A stretch of 64,000 nucleotides of DNA from Companilactobacillus farciminis KCTC 3681 = DSM 20184 (GTDB taxonomy: Bacteria > Bacillota > Bacilli > Lactobacillales > Lactobacillaceae), in NCBI RefSeq assembly GCF_002706745.1, contig NZ_CP017702.1:1550001-1614000 (forward strand), in the 5' to 3' direction. Below the pieces are notes generated by a model. That model searched no databases, had not been told where the DNA came from, and saw only the letters and a program-made list of their open reading frames with translations. Of this stretch, positions 1 to 8,610 are shown piece by piece (the first letter of the stretch is position 1; each line of letters starts with the position of its first letter). The translations under genes and the position numbers were made by a program.

Positions 1-281
1 AATAAATCTCTAGTACGATTAGTAACGCCAAGATTAGGTATCGGCTCTTCGCCCATAAAGATGGGATCAATATCAGGACCGCCAGGAAAAATTATTCCAT
101 CTAATCTCGCAATCAAACCATTGACCTCTTCTTTAGGAATTGAGGGTAAACTAACTGGAATACCGCCAGCAGCGATGACTCCATTAACGAGCGGACGGGG
201 AACAAAATCCATCAATTTTTGATTGATCACGTCTGTAGCACCTAAAAAAATATCTGCGGTAATTCCAATTATTTTACTCAT
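1..281 (-). CDS. Class I glutamine amidotransferase-like hydrolase (peptidase C26), N-terminal part
   Basis: About 93 N-terminal codons are present; the rest lies beyond the window edge. The translation opens MSKIIGITADIF and later reads GIIFPGGPDIDP, the pattern of the PuuD/gamma-glutamyl-gamma-aminobutyrate hydrolase branch of class I amidotransferases, soluble enzymes that hydrolyse gamma-glutamyl amide bonds. The catalytic Cys-His-Glu part is not in the window, so activity cannot be judged. The ATG at 281 is preceded by a good AAGGAG ribosome site. Family assignment is fairly secure; the substrate is unknown. Confidence 0.75.
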   Translation of the reverse strand, partial: MSKIIGITADIFLGATDVINQKLMDFVPRPLVNGVIAAGGIPVSLPSIPKEEVNGLIARLDGIIFPGGPDIDPIFMGEEPIPNLGVTNRTRDL

Positions 282-460
282 GAGCAATCGCTCCTTTTTC
301 AATTTTATTTTAGATTAGCACTCTATTTTAATCTGTCAAACGATTTATTAATAATATTAAATATTTTCTAATTATAATTCAAGCATCTATCTATTAAATT
401 TCAAATTTTAAGATTTTTTCAAGGAATTTAAAGGGATTTCACGACTTCTAATTTTTATTT

Positions 461-541
461 AATAAAAGAAAAAAAGGATTCATTTCTGTCAAAACAACAC
501 CTTAAATGCATTATTTTGATGAAATAAATCCTTCTTTTATT
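461..541 (-). terminator. Terminator after the lone BglG-type antiterminator
   Basis: Reading the minus strand, an A/T-rich arm at 520-541 pairs with 461-486 across a loop of about 33 bases. The arms share AAGGATT/AATCC cores, and the 3' side ends in a T-rich run. The hairpin lies directly after the stop at 548. Confidence 0.6.
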
Positions 542-547
542 AGAAAT

Positions 548-1408
548 TTACTTATTTTGATTCAAACCATCCTCTTGGGTGATCCGTTGAATATGGATAA
601 TAAAGTACAATAATTCTTTACTGCTTAATTCCACTCCCATTACTTGCTTGATTTCAAAAGAAATTTGTTTAGCAATGCTTGTTGATCCAGGATAGTCTCG
701 TTCCATCTCCAACTCGATTTTCTTATCAAAATTGGTATCTTGAGATTTGTTTTTCAACCTCTGTGAAAGATATTGTAGATGTACCATGAAACGATCATAA
801 TAATTAGCATTGCTTTTTGTACGAAAAATATTGTTTTTAATCATTACACGCTTGATTATTTTATTAAAATCGACTTTCACTTCATCGTTATGCTCGACGA
901 CTTTTTTATCAGTTTTTGCATTGATGAAATGTAACGCTATGTTTTTGATTTCTGAGTCTGGTAGTTGAATATTTAAGTTATGGTTAATGATGTTCAATCC
1001 CTTGCTAGCTATTAAATATTCATCCAAGTAATTATCACTCATATCAGGAATGTGGCTTTCCTTATATTGACCGTTATTGTAACGCTGGTACGCTCCAAAT
1101 ATATGGTCACTGAGCGTTATATAAATGTAATCCATGACAGAATAATTGAAATTTTTCTTGGCATAATCAACTATTTCATAAGTAGTAGTTACTACATCAA
1201 TGGGAATATCCTTTAATAAGAAATACAAATCTTTTTGTGATTCCTCAGAATCCAAATAAAAAATCCTCTCTATCTTGGAACTATCTAGAAAGGATTTTTT
1301 GGATTTATTGAAAGCTATCCCTTTGCCTTTGACTATCGCATGTTGGTTGTCCCCCAAATTAACGACAGCTGTATTGTTATTAAAAACTTGTTCAATCAGT
1401 AATCGCAT
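548..1408 (-). CDS. BglG/LicT-family transcriptional antiterminator (lone copy)
   Basis: A 286-residue RNA-binding antiterminator. It has an N-terminal co-antiterminator domain (about residues 1-60, IEQVFNNNTAVVNLGDNQ) and two PTS regulation domains. The PRD histidines are visible in LSDHIFGAY and LHFINA (PRD1) and in MVHLQYL and YFIIHIQR (PRD2). Proteins of this family bind a RAT hairpin in the leader of a sugar operon and stop premature termination; PTS phosphorylation of the histidines sets their activity. Unlike its two relatives at 6909 and 11542, it is not followed by PTS genes and I see no RAT in its own leader. It may serve targets elsewhere or crosstalk with the lac leaders. Start ATG at 1408 follows GAGGAGGGG. 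Confidence 0.85.
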   Translation of the reverse strand: MRLLIEQVFNNNTAVVNLGDNQHAIVKGKGIAFNKSKKSFLDSSKIERIFYLDSEESQKDLYFLLKDIPIDVVTTTYEIVDYAKKNFNYSVMDYIYITLSDHIFGAYQRYNNGQYKESHIPDMSDNYLDEYLIASKGLNIINHNLNIQLPDSEIKNIALHFINAKTDKKVVEHNDEVKVDFNKIIKRVMIKNNIFRTKSNANYYDRFMVHLQYLSQRLKNKSQDTNFDKKIELEMERDYPGSTSIAKQISFEIKQVMGVELSSKELLYFIIHIQRITQEDGLNQNK

Positions 1409-1428
1409 AATCCCCTCCTCATAACTTT

Positions 1429-1462
1429 AATTATAAAGTACTTTCGGGTATTTGCGGTCAAA
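1429..1462 (-). promoter_or_regulatory. Candidate promoter of the lone antiterminator gene
   Basis: On the minus strand TTGACC is followed after 18 bases by TTTATA (TTTATAAT), about 30 bases before the ribosome site of the gene starting at 1408. A poor cre-like sequence lies just upstream. Confidence 0.4.
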
Positions 1463-1506
1463 TCGAGCAAAATAATGAAAGCGTATCCTGAAAAATGATT
1501 ATGATT

Positions 1507-2319
1507 TTATAAAGCAAATTTTTCAATTGCTAAGCCAACGCCACTGTGATTATTATCAGCGGTCACAAAGTCGGCAGCAGCTTTCACTTGGGGCATTCCA
1601 TTTCCCATAGCAATTCCTTTACCAACGATTTTTAACATTGGAATATCATTGTCACGATCTCCCATCGCCATTACTTCAGACAAATCCAAATTTAAATCCT
1701 TTGCCAAAATCTTAATGGCATTTCCTTTATTAACATCCTTAGGAAAAATCTCTAAGAAACCAACGCCAGTTCTTACTACGAAATAATCCTTGGCAAATTT
1801 GTCATTGACCATTGGTGTGATAGCATCCAATTTCTTTTCATCGCCATTAATGATAGCCTTAGTGATTTCAAAATTAGCTGGCAAATCATCTGGTTCACGA
1901 ACAAACAATCCGTTATCATTCTCATAAGCTTGCATGATGGTGTATTTATCAAACCAATCACTCTGACTAGTGTACGTGTTGCCTTGATTATCAACGACAT
2001 TATAATGTAGGTCGTTTTCCTTGATAAAGTGCACAAATTGACGATAAAAATCATTACTCATCATCCGTTGATAAATGATTTTTCCCGCCAAATTTTCAAT
2101 AATTGCCCCACCATTAGTAATCATATACTGATCAGCACCATCGATACCTAATTCTTTAGCGTAGTCAATCACAGCATTGTGAGTTCTCCCCGAGCATAAA
2201 ACTACTTTAATGCCTTTGGAGAGAGCCTTTTGAATCATTTCTTTATTCGTATCCGATATCGTCTTTTGAGACGTTAAAAGCGTATCATCCATGTCTAATG
2301 CAATTAATTTGTAAGTCAT
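1507..2319 (-). CDS. Cof-type HAD-IIB phosphatase
   Basis: A soluble haloacid-dehalogenase phosphatase of about 270 residues. Motif I is DMDDTLL near the N-terminus, motif II is the SGRT segment, and the C-terminal motif is GDRDNDIPML, with a type IIB cap between. Family members dephosphorylate sugar phosphates and other small phosphoesters; the substrate here is unknown. It is a clear paralogue of the HAD gene at 11853-12671 (shared LHYN-VD-QGNTYTS and VVRT-VGFLEI segments). The two genes flank the pair of lac operons, which fits block duplication. I chose ATG 2319, six bases after AAGGAG; GTG at 2322 is the alternative. It lies just after the lacG terminator. Confidence 0.85.
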   Translation of the reverse strand: MTYKLIALDMDDTLLTSQKTISDTNKEMIQKALSKGIKVVLCSGRTHNAVIDYAKELGIDGADQYMITNGGAIIENLAGKIIYQRMMSNDFYRQFVHFIKENDLHYNVVDNQGNTYTSQSDWFDKYTIMQAYENDNGLFVREPDDLPANFEITKAIINGDEKKLDAITPMVNDKFAKDYFVVRTGVGFLEIFPKDVNKGNAIKILAKDLNLDLSEVMAMGDRDNDIPMLKIVGKGIAMGNGMPQVKAAADFVTADNNHSGVGLAIEKFAL

Positions 2320-2356
2320 CACAATCTCCTTTGTTTATTTACTTCTATTGTAATAG

Positions 2357-2394
2357 AAAAAAGAACCTTGAGAATTTTTATTTTCTCGAGGTTC
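2357..2394 (-). terminator. Terminator of the first lac operon
   Basis: A 12-bp hairpin, GAACCTTGAGAA (2363-2374) with TTCTCGAGGTTC (2383-2394), is followed on the minus strand by six T. It can also work on the plus strand. Confidence 0.8.
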
Positions 2395-2475
2395 CTTTAT
2401 TTCAACGCTTAATTTTTTACCTAGGAAAAAGCTATCTAACAGTTACTGAAATTTTTCAATTGAGGGAAGTTAAAA

Positions 2476-3903
2476 TTATTTCATTGTATCTGAAAGTTCT
2501 TTAAACCATAGTGCACTCTTTTTAACATAACGTTTCTGATTATCAAAGTTTACGTAGAATAAACCATAGCGCTTGTTGTAACCATTTGCCCATGAGAACT
2601 GATCTTGCAATGACCAAATAAAGTAACCATTAACATCAACACCTTCATCACGAGCCTTTAATATAGCTTGTAGATGTTGGTCAACGTAATCGATTCGTTT
2701 ATCATCATCATAGATAAAGTCGTCTGGAGCGTCATCAGCAATGTGCTCTTTCATACCAATACCATTCTCAGTGATGTAAATAGTTTTGCAATTCTTATAT
2801 TCACGGTGGATTCTTGTCAAAACATCATATAACCCTTCTGGATAAATGTTCCAATCCCAATCAGTAGTTGGAATATCAGGATTCTTAACTGTTTCACAGA
2901 CACCATGGAATCTAAATGAACTAGTACCTTTATCACCAGTACCATTGAAGGTATTGCCACTTTCACCATCATAAGCTCTGACATATTGATTTTGATAATA
3001 ATTCAATCCGAAGAAGTCATTTTGGGTACTTGCCTTCTTCAAGATTTCCATATCACCATCTTGGATATTCAAATGAGCATCATTCTTTTCCAAGATTTCA
3101 TTGATCAAACTCATTGTTTCGTCACTGTACTCACCAAGGAATGTTCCATCTAGTAGGAAGCGATTGATGAAAGCATCTTGTAGCGCTGCAGCATGGCGAT
3201 TTTCTGGTGTATCAACGATTGGATAAACTGGTTGAATAACATGAATCAAACCAATTCTGCCTTTGCATCCCATCTCTTTGAACAAGTTAACTACACGGGC
3301 ATGTGCTAATAATTCATTGTGTTCAGCTTGGATAGCACTAGATACATCGAAATGATGATTAGGTGGGAAGTTTCCACCAATATATTGTGATTGTGCTAAT
3401 GAGATCAATTCATTAATTGTGAACCAATTAGTAACTTCCGGAAATTCTTTGAAACAGAATTTAGCATAATCAACAAAATAATCAATTTGCTTTCTGTTCA
3501 ACCAATCACCTTGGTCAAATAAAGTCTTTGGTGTATCAAAGTGATGCAAAGTTACATAAGGTTCAACGCCATCATCTAGGCATTGCTTGAATAACTTGTG
3601 ATAGTATTCAACACCTTTTTGATTAGGCTCACCATAGCCATCTGGGAAAATTCTACTCCAAGCAATTGAAACACGAATGGCATTGAGTCCATACTTCTTA
3701 GATAGAGCTAAGTCTTCTGGATAACGGTTGTAAAAATCACTTGCAGGATCAGGGCTAAAACGGCCTTGCTTTTTCAAATAATCATCCCACATGGTCTTCC
3801 CTTTACCGTCTACTTTAGTATTTCCTTCTACTTGATAAGCTGCAGTAGCTCCTCCTAGAACGAAACCTTTTGGTAATGATTTTACTCGGTTAATCAGTGT
3901 CAT
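2476..3903 (-). CDS. lacG: GH1 6-phospho-beta-galactosidase (operon 1)
   Basis: A 475-residue cytoplasmic glycoside hydrolase family 1 enzyme that would cleave lactose-6-phosphate made by the LacFE PTS. The acid/base glutamate lies in TINEL (about E165) and the nucleophile in YITENGIG (about E379). The phosphate-binding segment SWANGYNKRYG has the tryptophan typical of LacG, where 6-phospho-beta-glucosidases have alanine (SAGTG or SASTG), so I favour galacto- over gluco-specificity. Length and sequence pattern match lactococcal LacG from memory. NEL instead of the common NEP also resembles LacG (NEI). It overlaps the end of lacE by 4 bases and is last in its operon. The tagatose-6-phosphate genes lacABCD are not in the window, so other phospho-beta-galactosides are possible substrates. 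Confidence 0.82.
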   Translation of the reverse strand: MTLINRVKSLPKGFVLGGATAAYQVEGNTKVDGKGKTMWDDYLKKQGRFSPDPASDFYNRYPEDLALSKKYGLNAIRVSIAWSRIFPDGYGEPNQKGVEYYHKLFKQCLDDGVEPYVTLHHFDTPKTLFDQGDWLNRKQIDYFVDYAKFCFKEFPEVTNWFTINELISLAQSQYIGGNFPPNHHFDVSSAIQAEHNELLAHARVVNLFKEMGCKGRIGLIHVIQPVYPIVDTPENRHAAALQDAFINRFLLDGTFLGEYSDETMSLINEILEKNDAHLNIQDGDMEILKKASTQNDFFGLNYYQNQYVRAYDGESGNTFNGTGDKGTSSFRFHGVCETVKNPDIPTTDWDWNIYPEGLYDVLTRIHREYKNCKTIYITENGIGMKEHIADDAPDDFIYDDDKRIDYVDQHLQAILKARDEGVDVNGYFIWSLQDQFSWANGYNKRYGLFYVNFDNQKRYVKKSALWFKELSDTMK

Positions 3904-5636
3904 TTTTTATCTCCTTCTGCTTGATCAGCATCATTGCCTTTTAGTTTATCGACAATAAAACTCAAGGCCTTGTCAGCATGTCTAGTCAAATCGATATATT
4001 GCTTACCAGATGTAGTAATCATCTTAACATTACTTGCATCGGCTTCTTTCTTAAGTGAATCTTTCATAGCATCCATTTGTGGAGCAAGAACTGTAACATC
4101 CATATCTGGTAATAGATCACCGTGAGCACCATAAGCGGCAGCTGCGGCTTCAATTGGTAAGTCTTTTTCTTTAGCCATCTTATTTAAGGCATTGGCTAAG
4201 ATACCTGATGTACCACCACCGGCACAAATAACTAAAATGTTCAAATCTTTTTTATCTTTTGTAAGTCCTAGAGGAATATCACCTGCATCTGTAGCAACAA
4301 CAGCATCAGTAGTTTCTACACCACTTTCACCATTTGCTTCTGCTTCAACAGCTTTGTCAGCTTCTTCTTGAACTTTTTGCATATCGTATGCCTTGAAGAA
4401 TGGGTAGTAAATAGCAACATCGACTACTAGCAATAATGCAACTAAAATCAATGCTTGAACTGAGAATCCAACACCCATGTATAATCCAATTGGTCCTGGA
4501 GTTGTCCATGGTAAGTTATACATAAATCCATTCATTCCCAAGTAATCAACGAATATCTTGAATAACCAAACGTTAACAATTGGAGCACCAATAAATGGAA
4601 TAAAGAAGATAGGATTCAAGATCAATGGAGCACCGAACAAAATAGGTTCGTTAACACCGAATGTAACAGGAATTGCGGCTGCACGTCCGATAGCTTTCAA
4701 TTCTTTTGATTTTGCCCAAAGAGCAAACATATAAGTGATAACCAATGTAGCACCAGTACCACCTAATGTAGCAACGAAGTATTGAGTACCTTGTGCAAGA
4801 ATATGTGTAGCGTGTCCACCAGCTTGGAAAATCTTCATATTTGTTTCAACGTTTGTTAAGTAAATAGCTGTAACAGCGGGTTCAACAATTGAAGGACCTT
4901 GAATACCAATGAACCAGAAGAAAGCCATAGCACCATAGACAATAGCTAAACCGACATAACCATCAGCAGCTGTGAACAATGGAGCTAATACTTGAATAAT
5001 CCAAGCAGCCAAGTTAGTACCAGTTGCCATTCTGAAGAATACATCAAACAAACCGAAGAATGATGTAGCTAATGCGAATGGAATGATATTAGCGAAAGCT
5101 GAAGAAATATTCTGTGGTACAGCATCTGGCATCTTCAAAGTTAAATGATTCTTAAAACTGAAGTAGTAGATGTTTGGAACAATAAAACCAACAAGGAATG
5201 CAGCTAGCAAACCTTTAGTACCCATATATCCTTCTGTGAAGAATAAAGCACCGGCTTTATTAGTAAAAGGATCAACAGCAACAAGTAAGAATGAAATTTG
5301 TGATGAGAACATTACGGCTGCCGTAGGAATTTGATTGATCTTTGGCAAACGTAAGTTCAAATTCTTAGTTAATGCTCTAGCAACATTGGCAGCAGCCATA
5401 AGTGATAGAACACCCATTGAAAAGTTATAAATCTTCATCAAGCCATCATTAACATTTGTTGGCCAGTAGAATCCCCAAATATTAGGAACAGCTGATACCA
5501 AAATGAACAAGGACGAGAAGATGATGATTGGCATTAGTGAAATGAAACCATCACGAACGGCTTGTAGATAAATGTTGGCTGAGAGTTTCTTGAAAAACGG
5601 TTGTGCTTTTTCAATCTGTTTAACGATCGTATTCAT
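3900..5636 (-). CDS. lacE: Lactose-family PTS EIICB permease (operon 1)
   Basis: A 578-residue two-domain PTS permease. Residues 1 to about 420 form the multi-spanning EIIC channel of the lactose/cellobiose family, with NEPILFGAPLI and PWTTPGPIG signatures. A hydrophilic, Ala/Glu-rich linker follows, then the EIIB domain with its phospho-cysteine in VICAGGGTSG (about C471). It takes phosphate from LacF and passes it to the incoming disaccharide. A fused EIICB is the LacE layout, unlike the separate EIIC and EIIB genes elsewhere in this window. The paralogue at 8611-10308 has the same design but a linker rich in Asp, Ser and Thr. ATG 5636 follows a GGGGGG-type ribosome site. Confidence 0.9.
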   Translation of the reverse strand: MNTIVKQIEKAQPFFKKLSANIYLQAVRDGFISLMPIIIFSSLFILVSAVPNIWGFYWPTNVNDGLMKIYNFSMGVLSLMAAANVARALTKNLNLRLPKINQIPTAAVMFSSQISFLLVAVDPFTNKAGALFFTEGYMGTKGLLAAFLVGFIVPNIYYFSFKNHLTLKMPDAVPQNISSAFANIIPFALATSFFGLFDVFFRMATGTNLAAWIIQVLAPLFTAADGYVGLAIVYGAMAFFWFIGIQGPSIVEPAVTAIYLTNVETNMKIFQAGGHATHILAQGTQYFVATLGGTGATLVITYMFALWAKSKELKAIGRAAAIPVTFGVNEPILFGAPLILNPIFFIPFIGAPIVNVWLFKIFVDYLGMNGFMYNLPWTTPGPIGLYMGVGFSVQALILVALLLVVDVAIYYPFFKAYDMQKVQEEADKAVEAEANGESGVETTDAVVATDAGDIPLGLTKDKKDLNILVICAGGGTSGILANALNKMAKEKDLPIEAAAAAYGAHGDLLPDMDVTVLAPQMDAMKDSLKKEADASNVKMITTSGKQYIDLTRHADKALSFIVDKLKGNDADQAEGDKK

Positions 5637-5690
5637 AAGTACTTACCCCCCAGAGTTAGTTTATTTTGAATACTTAAAATTTCTAAATAA

Positions 5691-6041
5691 TTAATTCTTC
5701 ATGTCTAATTTTTCTTCAATCTTATTAATACGTTCATATTCATCGATGAAGAACTTGCATTGTTCCATCAACATCATTGTTGTCATCAATGTATCTTGAC
5801 CGTGAACCATGATAAATGTAACGTCCATGTCCATGCCACCAGCTTCATCAGCAAGCAACTTAGTTTGTTCGTTGTGAGCATCAACGATGGACTTATTTGC
5901 TTCTTCAACTAATTTCTTAGCTTCTTCAATCTTGCCTTCTCTTGCATTGTCTAATGCTTTCAAAAGTGCTGTCTTAGCATCTCCTGCATAAGCAACAATT
6001 GCAAAACCTGTCATTGAAATATCTTCTTTAGTAACTGCCAT
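5691..6041 (-). CDS. lacF: Lactose-family PTS EIIA (operon 1)
   Basis: A 116-residue all-helical EIIA of the lactose family. The phosphorylation site is the histidine in MVHGQDTLMT (H80), and the metal-site aspartate is in the same helix. It relays phosphate from HPr to the LacE EIIB domain. It differs from the EIIA of operon 2 (10327-10677) at only about five residues although the DNA differs at many third positions. It lies between lacT (13-base gap) and lacE (54-base gap). Confidence 0.93.
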   Translation of the reverse strand: MAVTKEDISMTGFAIVAYAGDAKTALLKALDNAREGKIEEAKKLVEEANKSIVDAHNEQTKLLADEAGGMDMDVTFIMVHGQDTLMTTMMLMEQCKFFIDEYERINKIEEKLDMKN

Positions 6042-6054
6042 AATAATTTACCTC

Positions 6055-6909
6055 TTAACTTTTTGATTTTTCATGCGTTAAACGTTGAATATGAATGATG
6101 AAATATAAAAGTTCATTGCTACTTAATTTTCTATTTAGCTTGTTTTGAATAGTGATATAGATATCTTTAGCTATTTTGAAAGAAATCGGATATGAATCTT
6201 GCATTTCCTTTTCCAACTTTTCACTAAATTCCTCATCCTCATCAGTCTGATCATCTAAACGACCAGTTAAGTACTGAAGATGTATCATGAAACGATCATA
6301 ATAATTTCCGTTACCCTCTTCTCGAAAAATATTGTTATCAATCAAAATTGCTTTAACAATTTGGTTAATGTCAATCGTCTCACTTTTCTTCAAGTGATTT
6401 TCCTGATTTTCTTCACCACGAGCGTTGATAAAATGTAAAGCAATACTTTTTATCTCAGATTCTGGAAAGTTGACACCTAGATTTTTATTAATTACATCTA
6501 AACCATGACTGGCGATTAAATATTCTGTCGTGTATTGATTGCTCATATCGGGAACTAAACTTTCTGAATACGTATGCGAAAGATATCTTCTGTATGAGCC
6601 AAAGATATGATCACTTAATGTGATATAAACATAATCCAAAACATTGTAATCAAATTTCTTTTTAGCATAATCAATAATTTCATAAGTAGTGGTAACCACA
6701 TCGATTGGTATATCTTTCATTAGGAAAAATAAATTTTCCTGTGATCCTTTAGTATCTAAATAAAATATTTTTTCGATTTTATTTGATTCTAAATTTGATC
6801 CTTTTGTCATGTGAAAACCGATACCCTTACCCTTAACAATTGCCTGCTTATGATCTCCTAGGTTAACCAAAGCACTATTATTATTAAAGACTTGAGCAAT
6901 CTCTACCAT
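6055..6909 (-). CDS. lacT: LacT/BglG-family antiterminator of lac operon 1
   Basis: About 284 residues: an N-terminal RNA-binding domain (VEIAQVFNNNSALVNLGDHK) and two PRDs with the conserved histidines in LSDHIFGSY, LHFINA, MIHLQYL and YFIIHIQR. It should bind the RAT in its own leader (7010-7041) and keep transcription going into lacFEG when PTS sugar is present. I place the start at ATG 6909, eight bases after GGAAAGGGGG. The longer frame to 6954 would run into the terminator hairpin and is unlikely. First gene of the operon lacT-lacF-lacE-lacG, an order close to the Lactobacillus casei lacTEGF operon. Confidence 0.88.
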   Translation of the reverse strand: MVEIAQVFNNNSALVNLGDHKQAIVKGKGIGFHMTKGSNLESNKIEKIFYLDTKGSQENLFFLMKDIPIDVVTTTYEIIDYAKKKFDYNVLDYVYITLSDHIFGSYRRYLSHTYSESLVPDMSNQYTTEYLIASHGLDVINKNLGVNFPESEIKSIALHFINARGEENQENHLKKSETIDINQIVKAILIDNNIFREEGNGNYYDRFMIHLQYLTGRLDDQTDEDEEFSEKLEKEMQDSYPISFKIAKDIYITIQNKLNRKLSSNELLYFIIHIQRLTHEKSKS

Positions 6910-6932
6910 CAACCAGCCCCCTTTCCAGACGC

Positions 6933-7041
6933 AAAAAGACGAGATTACCGACACGAACCCCTAGATATAGCCGTTCATTAGAAACAGTTATATCCAAGTG
7001 AAGTGTCTAGTAATCTCGCCTAATCTAATAGTAACAATTTA
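6933..7041 (-). promoter_or_regulatory. RAT antiterminator / intrinsic terminator switch of lac operon 1
   Basis: On the minus strand a LicT-like RAT with core TTGTTACT and an AGGCGAGATTAC end (7010-7041) overlaps the 5' arm of a terminator. The terminator pairs 7003-7020 with 6938-6954 (GGCGAGATTAC with GTAATCTCGTC) and ends in five T (6933-6937). The two folds are mutually exclusive, the classic BglG/LicT design. Confidence 0.88.
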
Positions 7042-7068
7042 CTAGTTATTCATCTTTCAACAGAACCT

Positions 7069-7105
7069 AGTATATATCACATCTAATTATTTGTAAACGG
7101 TTTCA
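7069..7105 (-). promoter_or_regulatory. lac operon 1 promoter with overlapping cre site
   Basis: On the minus strand, -35 TTTACA (7092-7097), a 17-base spacer and -10 TATACT (7069-7074). A cre sequence, TGTAAACGGTTTCA at 7092-7105, matches the CcpA consensus fully and covers the -35, which predicts glucose repression. Confidence 0.85.
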
Positions 7106-7125
7106 ACGAACTTTTTTTAAATAAT

Positions 7126-7163
7126 CAAAAAATAGAGCCAAGAATAATTAAATTCTTAACTCT
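7126..7163 (-). terminator. Terminator of the second lac operon
   Basis: A 12-bp hairpin pairs AGAGCCAAGAAT (7134-7145) with ATTCTTAACTCT (7152-7163), including G-T pairs. A run of T follows on the minus strand. It separates lacG of operon 2 from the operon 1 promoter. Confidence 0.75.
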
Positions 7164-7175
7164 ACCAATTTGATT

Positions 7176-8597
7176 TTATTCAGGTATTTCGTGGGTTTCA
7201 CTGAGTTTCTTGAACCACAAAGCACTCTTTTTGACATATCTCTTTTGTGTTGGAAAATCCACAAAGAATAATCCATAACGTTTACTATAACCATTTGTCC
7301 ATGAGAATTGATCTTGCAATGACCAAATAAAGTACACTTTGACATTTGCACCTTCATTAATGGCTTCTGCAATTGCAGAAATATATTTCTTAAGATAGTC
7401 AATTCTCTTTGGATCATCAATAATCGTATCAGAGGTTGCACCTTCTGGTAGACTTTCTTTCAAACCAATACCATTTTCAGTTACATAGATAGCTGGAACC
7501 AATGGATATTCGTTGTGGATACGCATTAAAATATCGTGCATCCCTTTAGGATAGATTGACCAATCCCAGTCAGTTGTCTCAATTCCATCAGGTTTCTTTT
7601 CTTCACCAATACCATGCAATCTAGAAACTGACGTACCTTTAGCACCAGTACCGTTGTGAACCATCTCGGATTCACCTTTATATGCACGCATCCATTTACT
7701 GAAGTAATTATTTACTCCAACAAAATCGATTTGGTGTGCAGCTTTATCCAATTGTGCCATCTCTTCATCAGTCGGCTTGAACATAGGTTGATTATTAGCA
7801 TCCAATATTTCTTTGACTAAACTAAGAGTTTCAGGATTATATTTACCAGCTAAAGTTCCATCCAAATATAATCTGTCTTCAAAAGCATCCATCAAGTCAG
7901 CAGCATGTTTGTCTTCTGGACTATCACTGTATGGATAAACAGTTTGTAGAGCATGAACGATACCAATTTGTCCACCAAGATTCATTTCTTTATAAGCGTT
8001 GATAATTCTAGCAGAAGCTACCATTTGGTTGTGTTCAGCTTGAAATGCTAGATCAAAGCGTCCCTTAGTCCCTGGAGGGAAAGTTCCACTGACAGTTTGT
8101 TGAATAGCCATAGAAGTAGGTTCATTGATGGTAATCCAATACTTTACTTCTGGGAATTCTTTGAAACAGAATTTGGCATAATCCACGAAAGCATCGAGCA
8201 TCTCTTGACTCAACCAATCACCTTTATAGTGCAAAGTAAGTGGTGTATCAAAATGATGTAATGTTACAAAAGGAATAATATGGTGTTTAGCACAAGATTC
8301 AAATAATTTGTGATAATATTCAACACCGCGTGGTTCTATTCTACCTGTGCCTTCTGGAAAGATTCTTGACCAAGCAATCGAAACACGAATAGTTTGCACA
8401 CCATACTTTTCAGATAATGCTAAATCTTCATCATATCGATGATAAAAATCAGCAGCAGGATCTGGACTAAAGCGACCTTGCTTTTCAAGATAATCATCCC
8501 AAAGAACTTTACCTTTGCCATCTTCTTTAGTCGCACCCTCAACTTGATAAGCAGCACTAGCTCCGCCCATCAAAAAATCTTTTGGTAATTTAAGCAT
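7176..8597 (-). CDS. lacG: GH1 6-phospho-beta-galactosidase (operon 2)
   Basis: A 473-residue cytoplasmic GH1 enzyme and paralogue of the lacG at 2476. The acid/base glutamate lies in TINEP and the nucleophile in YVTENGIG. The phosphate-site segment SWTNGYSKRYG keeps the LacG-type tryptophan, so lactose-6-phosphate or a similar phospho-beta-galactoside is the likely substrate. The NEP motif here versus NEL in the first copy, and clear divergence over the substrate loops, suggest the two enzymes may differ in preference. It sits 13 bases downstream of lacE of operon 2 and ends at a good terminator. Confidence 0.82.
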   Translation of the reverse strand: MLKLPKDFLMGGASAAYQVEGATKEDGKGKVLWDDYLEKQGRFSPDPAADFYHRYDEDLALSEKYGVQTIRVSIAWSRIFPEGTGRIEPRGVEYYHKLFESCAKHHIIPFVTLHHFDTPLTLHYKGDWLSQEMLDAFVDYAKFCFKEFPEVKYWITINEPTSMAIQQTVSGTFPPGTKGRFDLAFQAEHNQMVASARIINAYKEMNLGGQIGIVHALQTVYPYSDSPEDKHAADLMDAFEDRLYLDGTLAGKYNPETLSLVKEILDANNQPMFKPTDEEMAQLDKAAHQIDFVGVNNYFSKWMRAYKGESEMVHNGTGAKGTSVSRLHGIGEEKKPDGIETTDWDWSIYPKGMHDILMRIHNEYPLVPAIYVTENGIGLKESLPEGATSDTIIDDPKRIDYLKKYISAIAEAINEGANVKVYFIWSLQDQFSWTNGYSKRYGLFFVDFPTQKRYVKKSALWFKKLSETHEIPE

Positions 8598-8610
8598 TAA
8601 TTATATCCTC

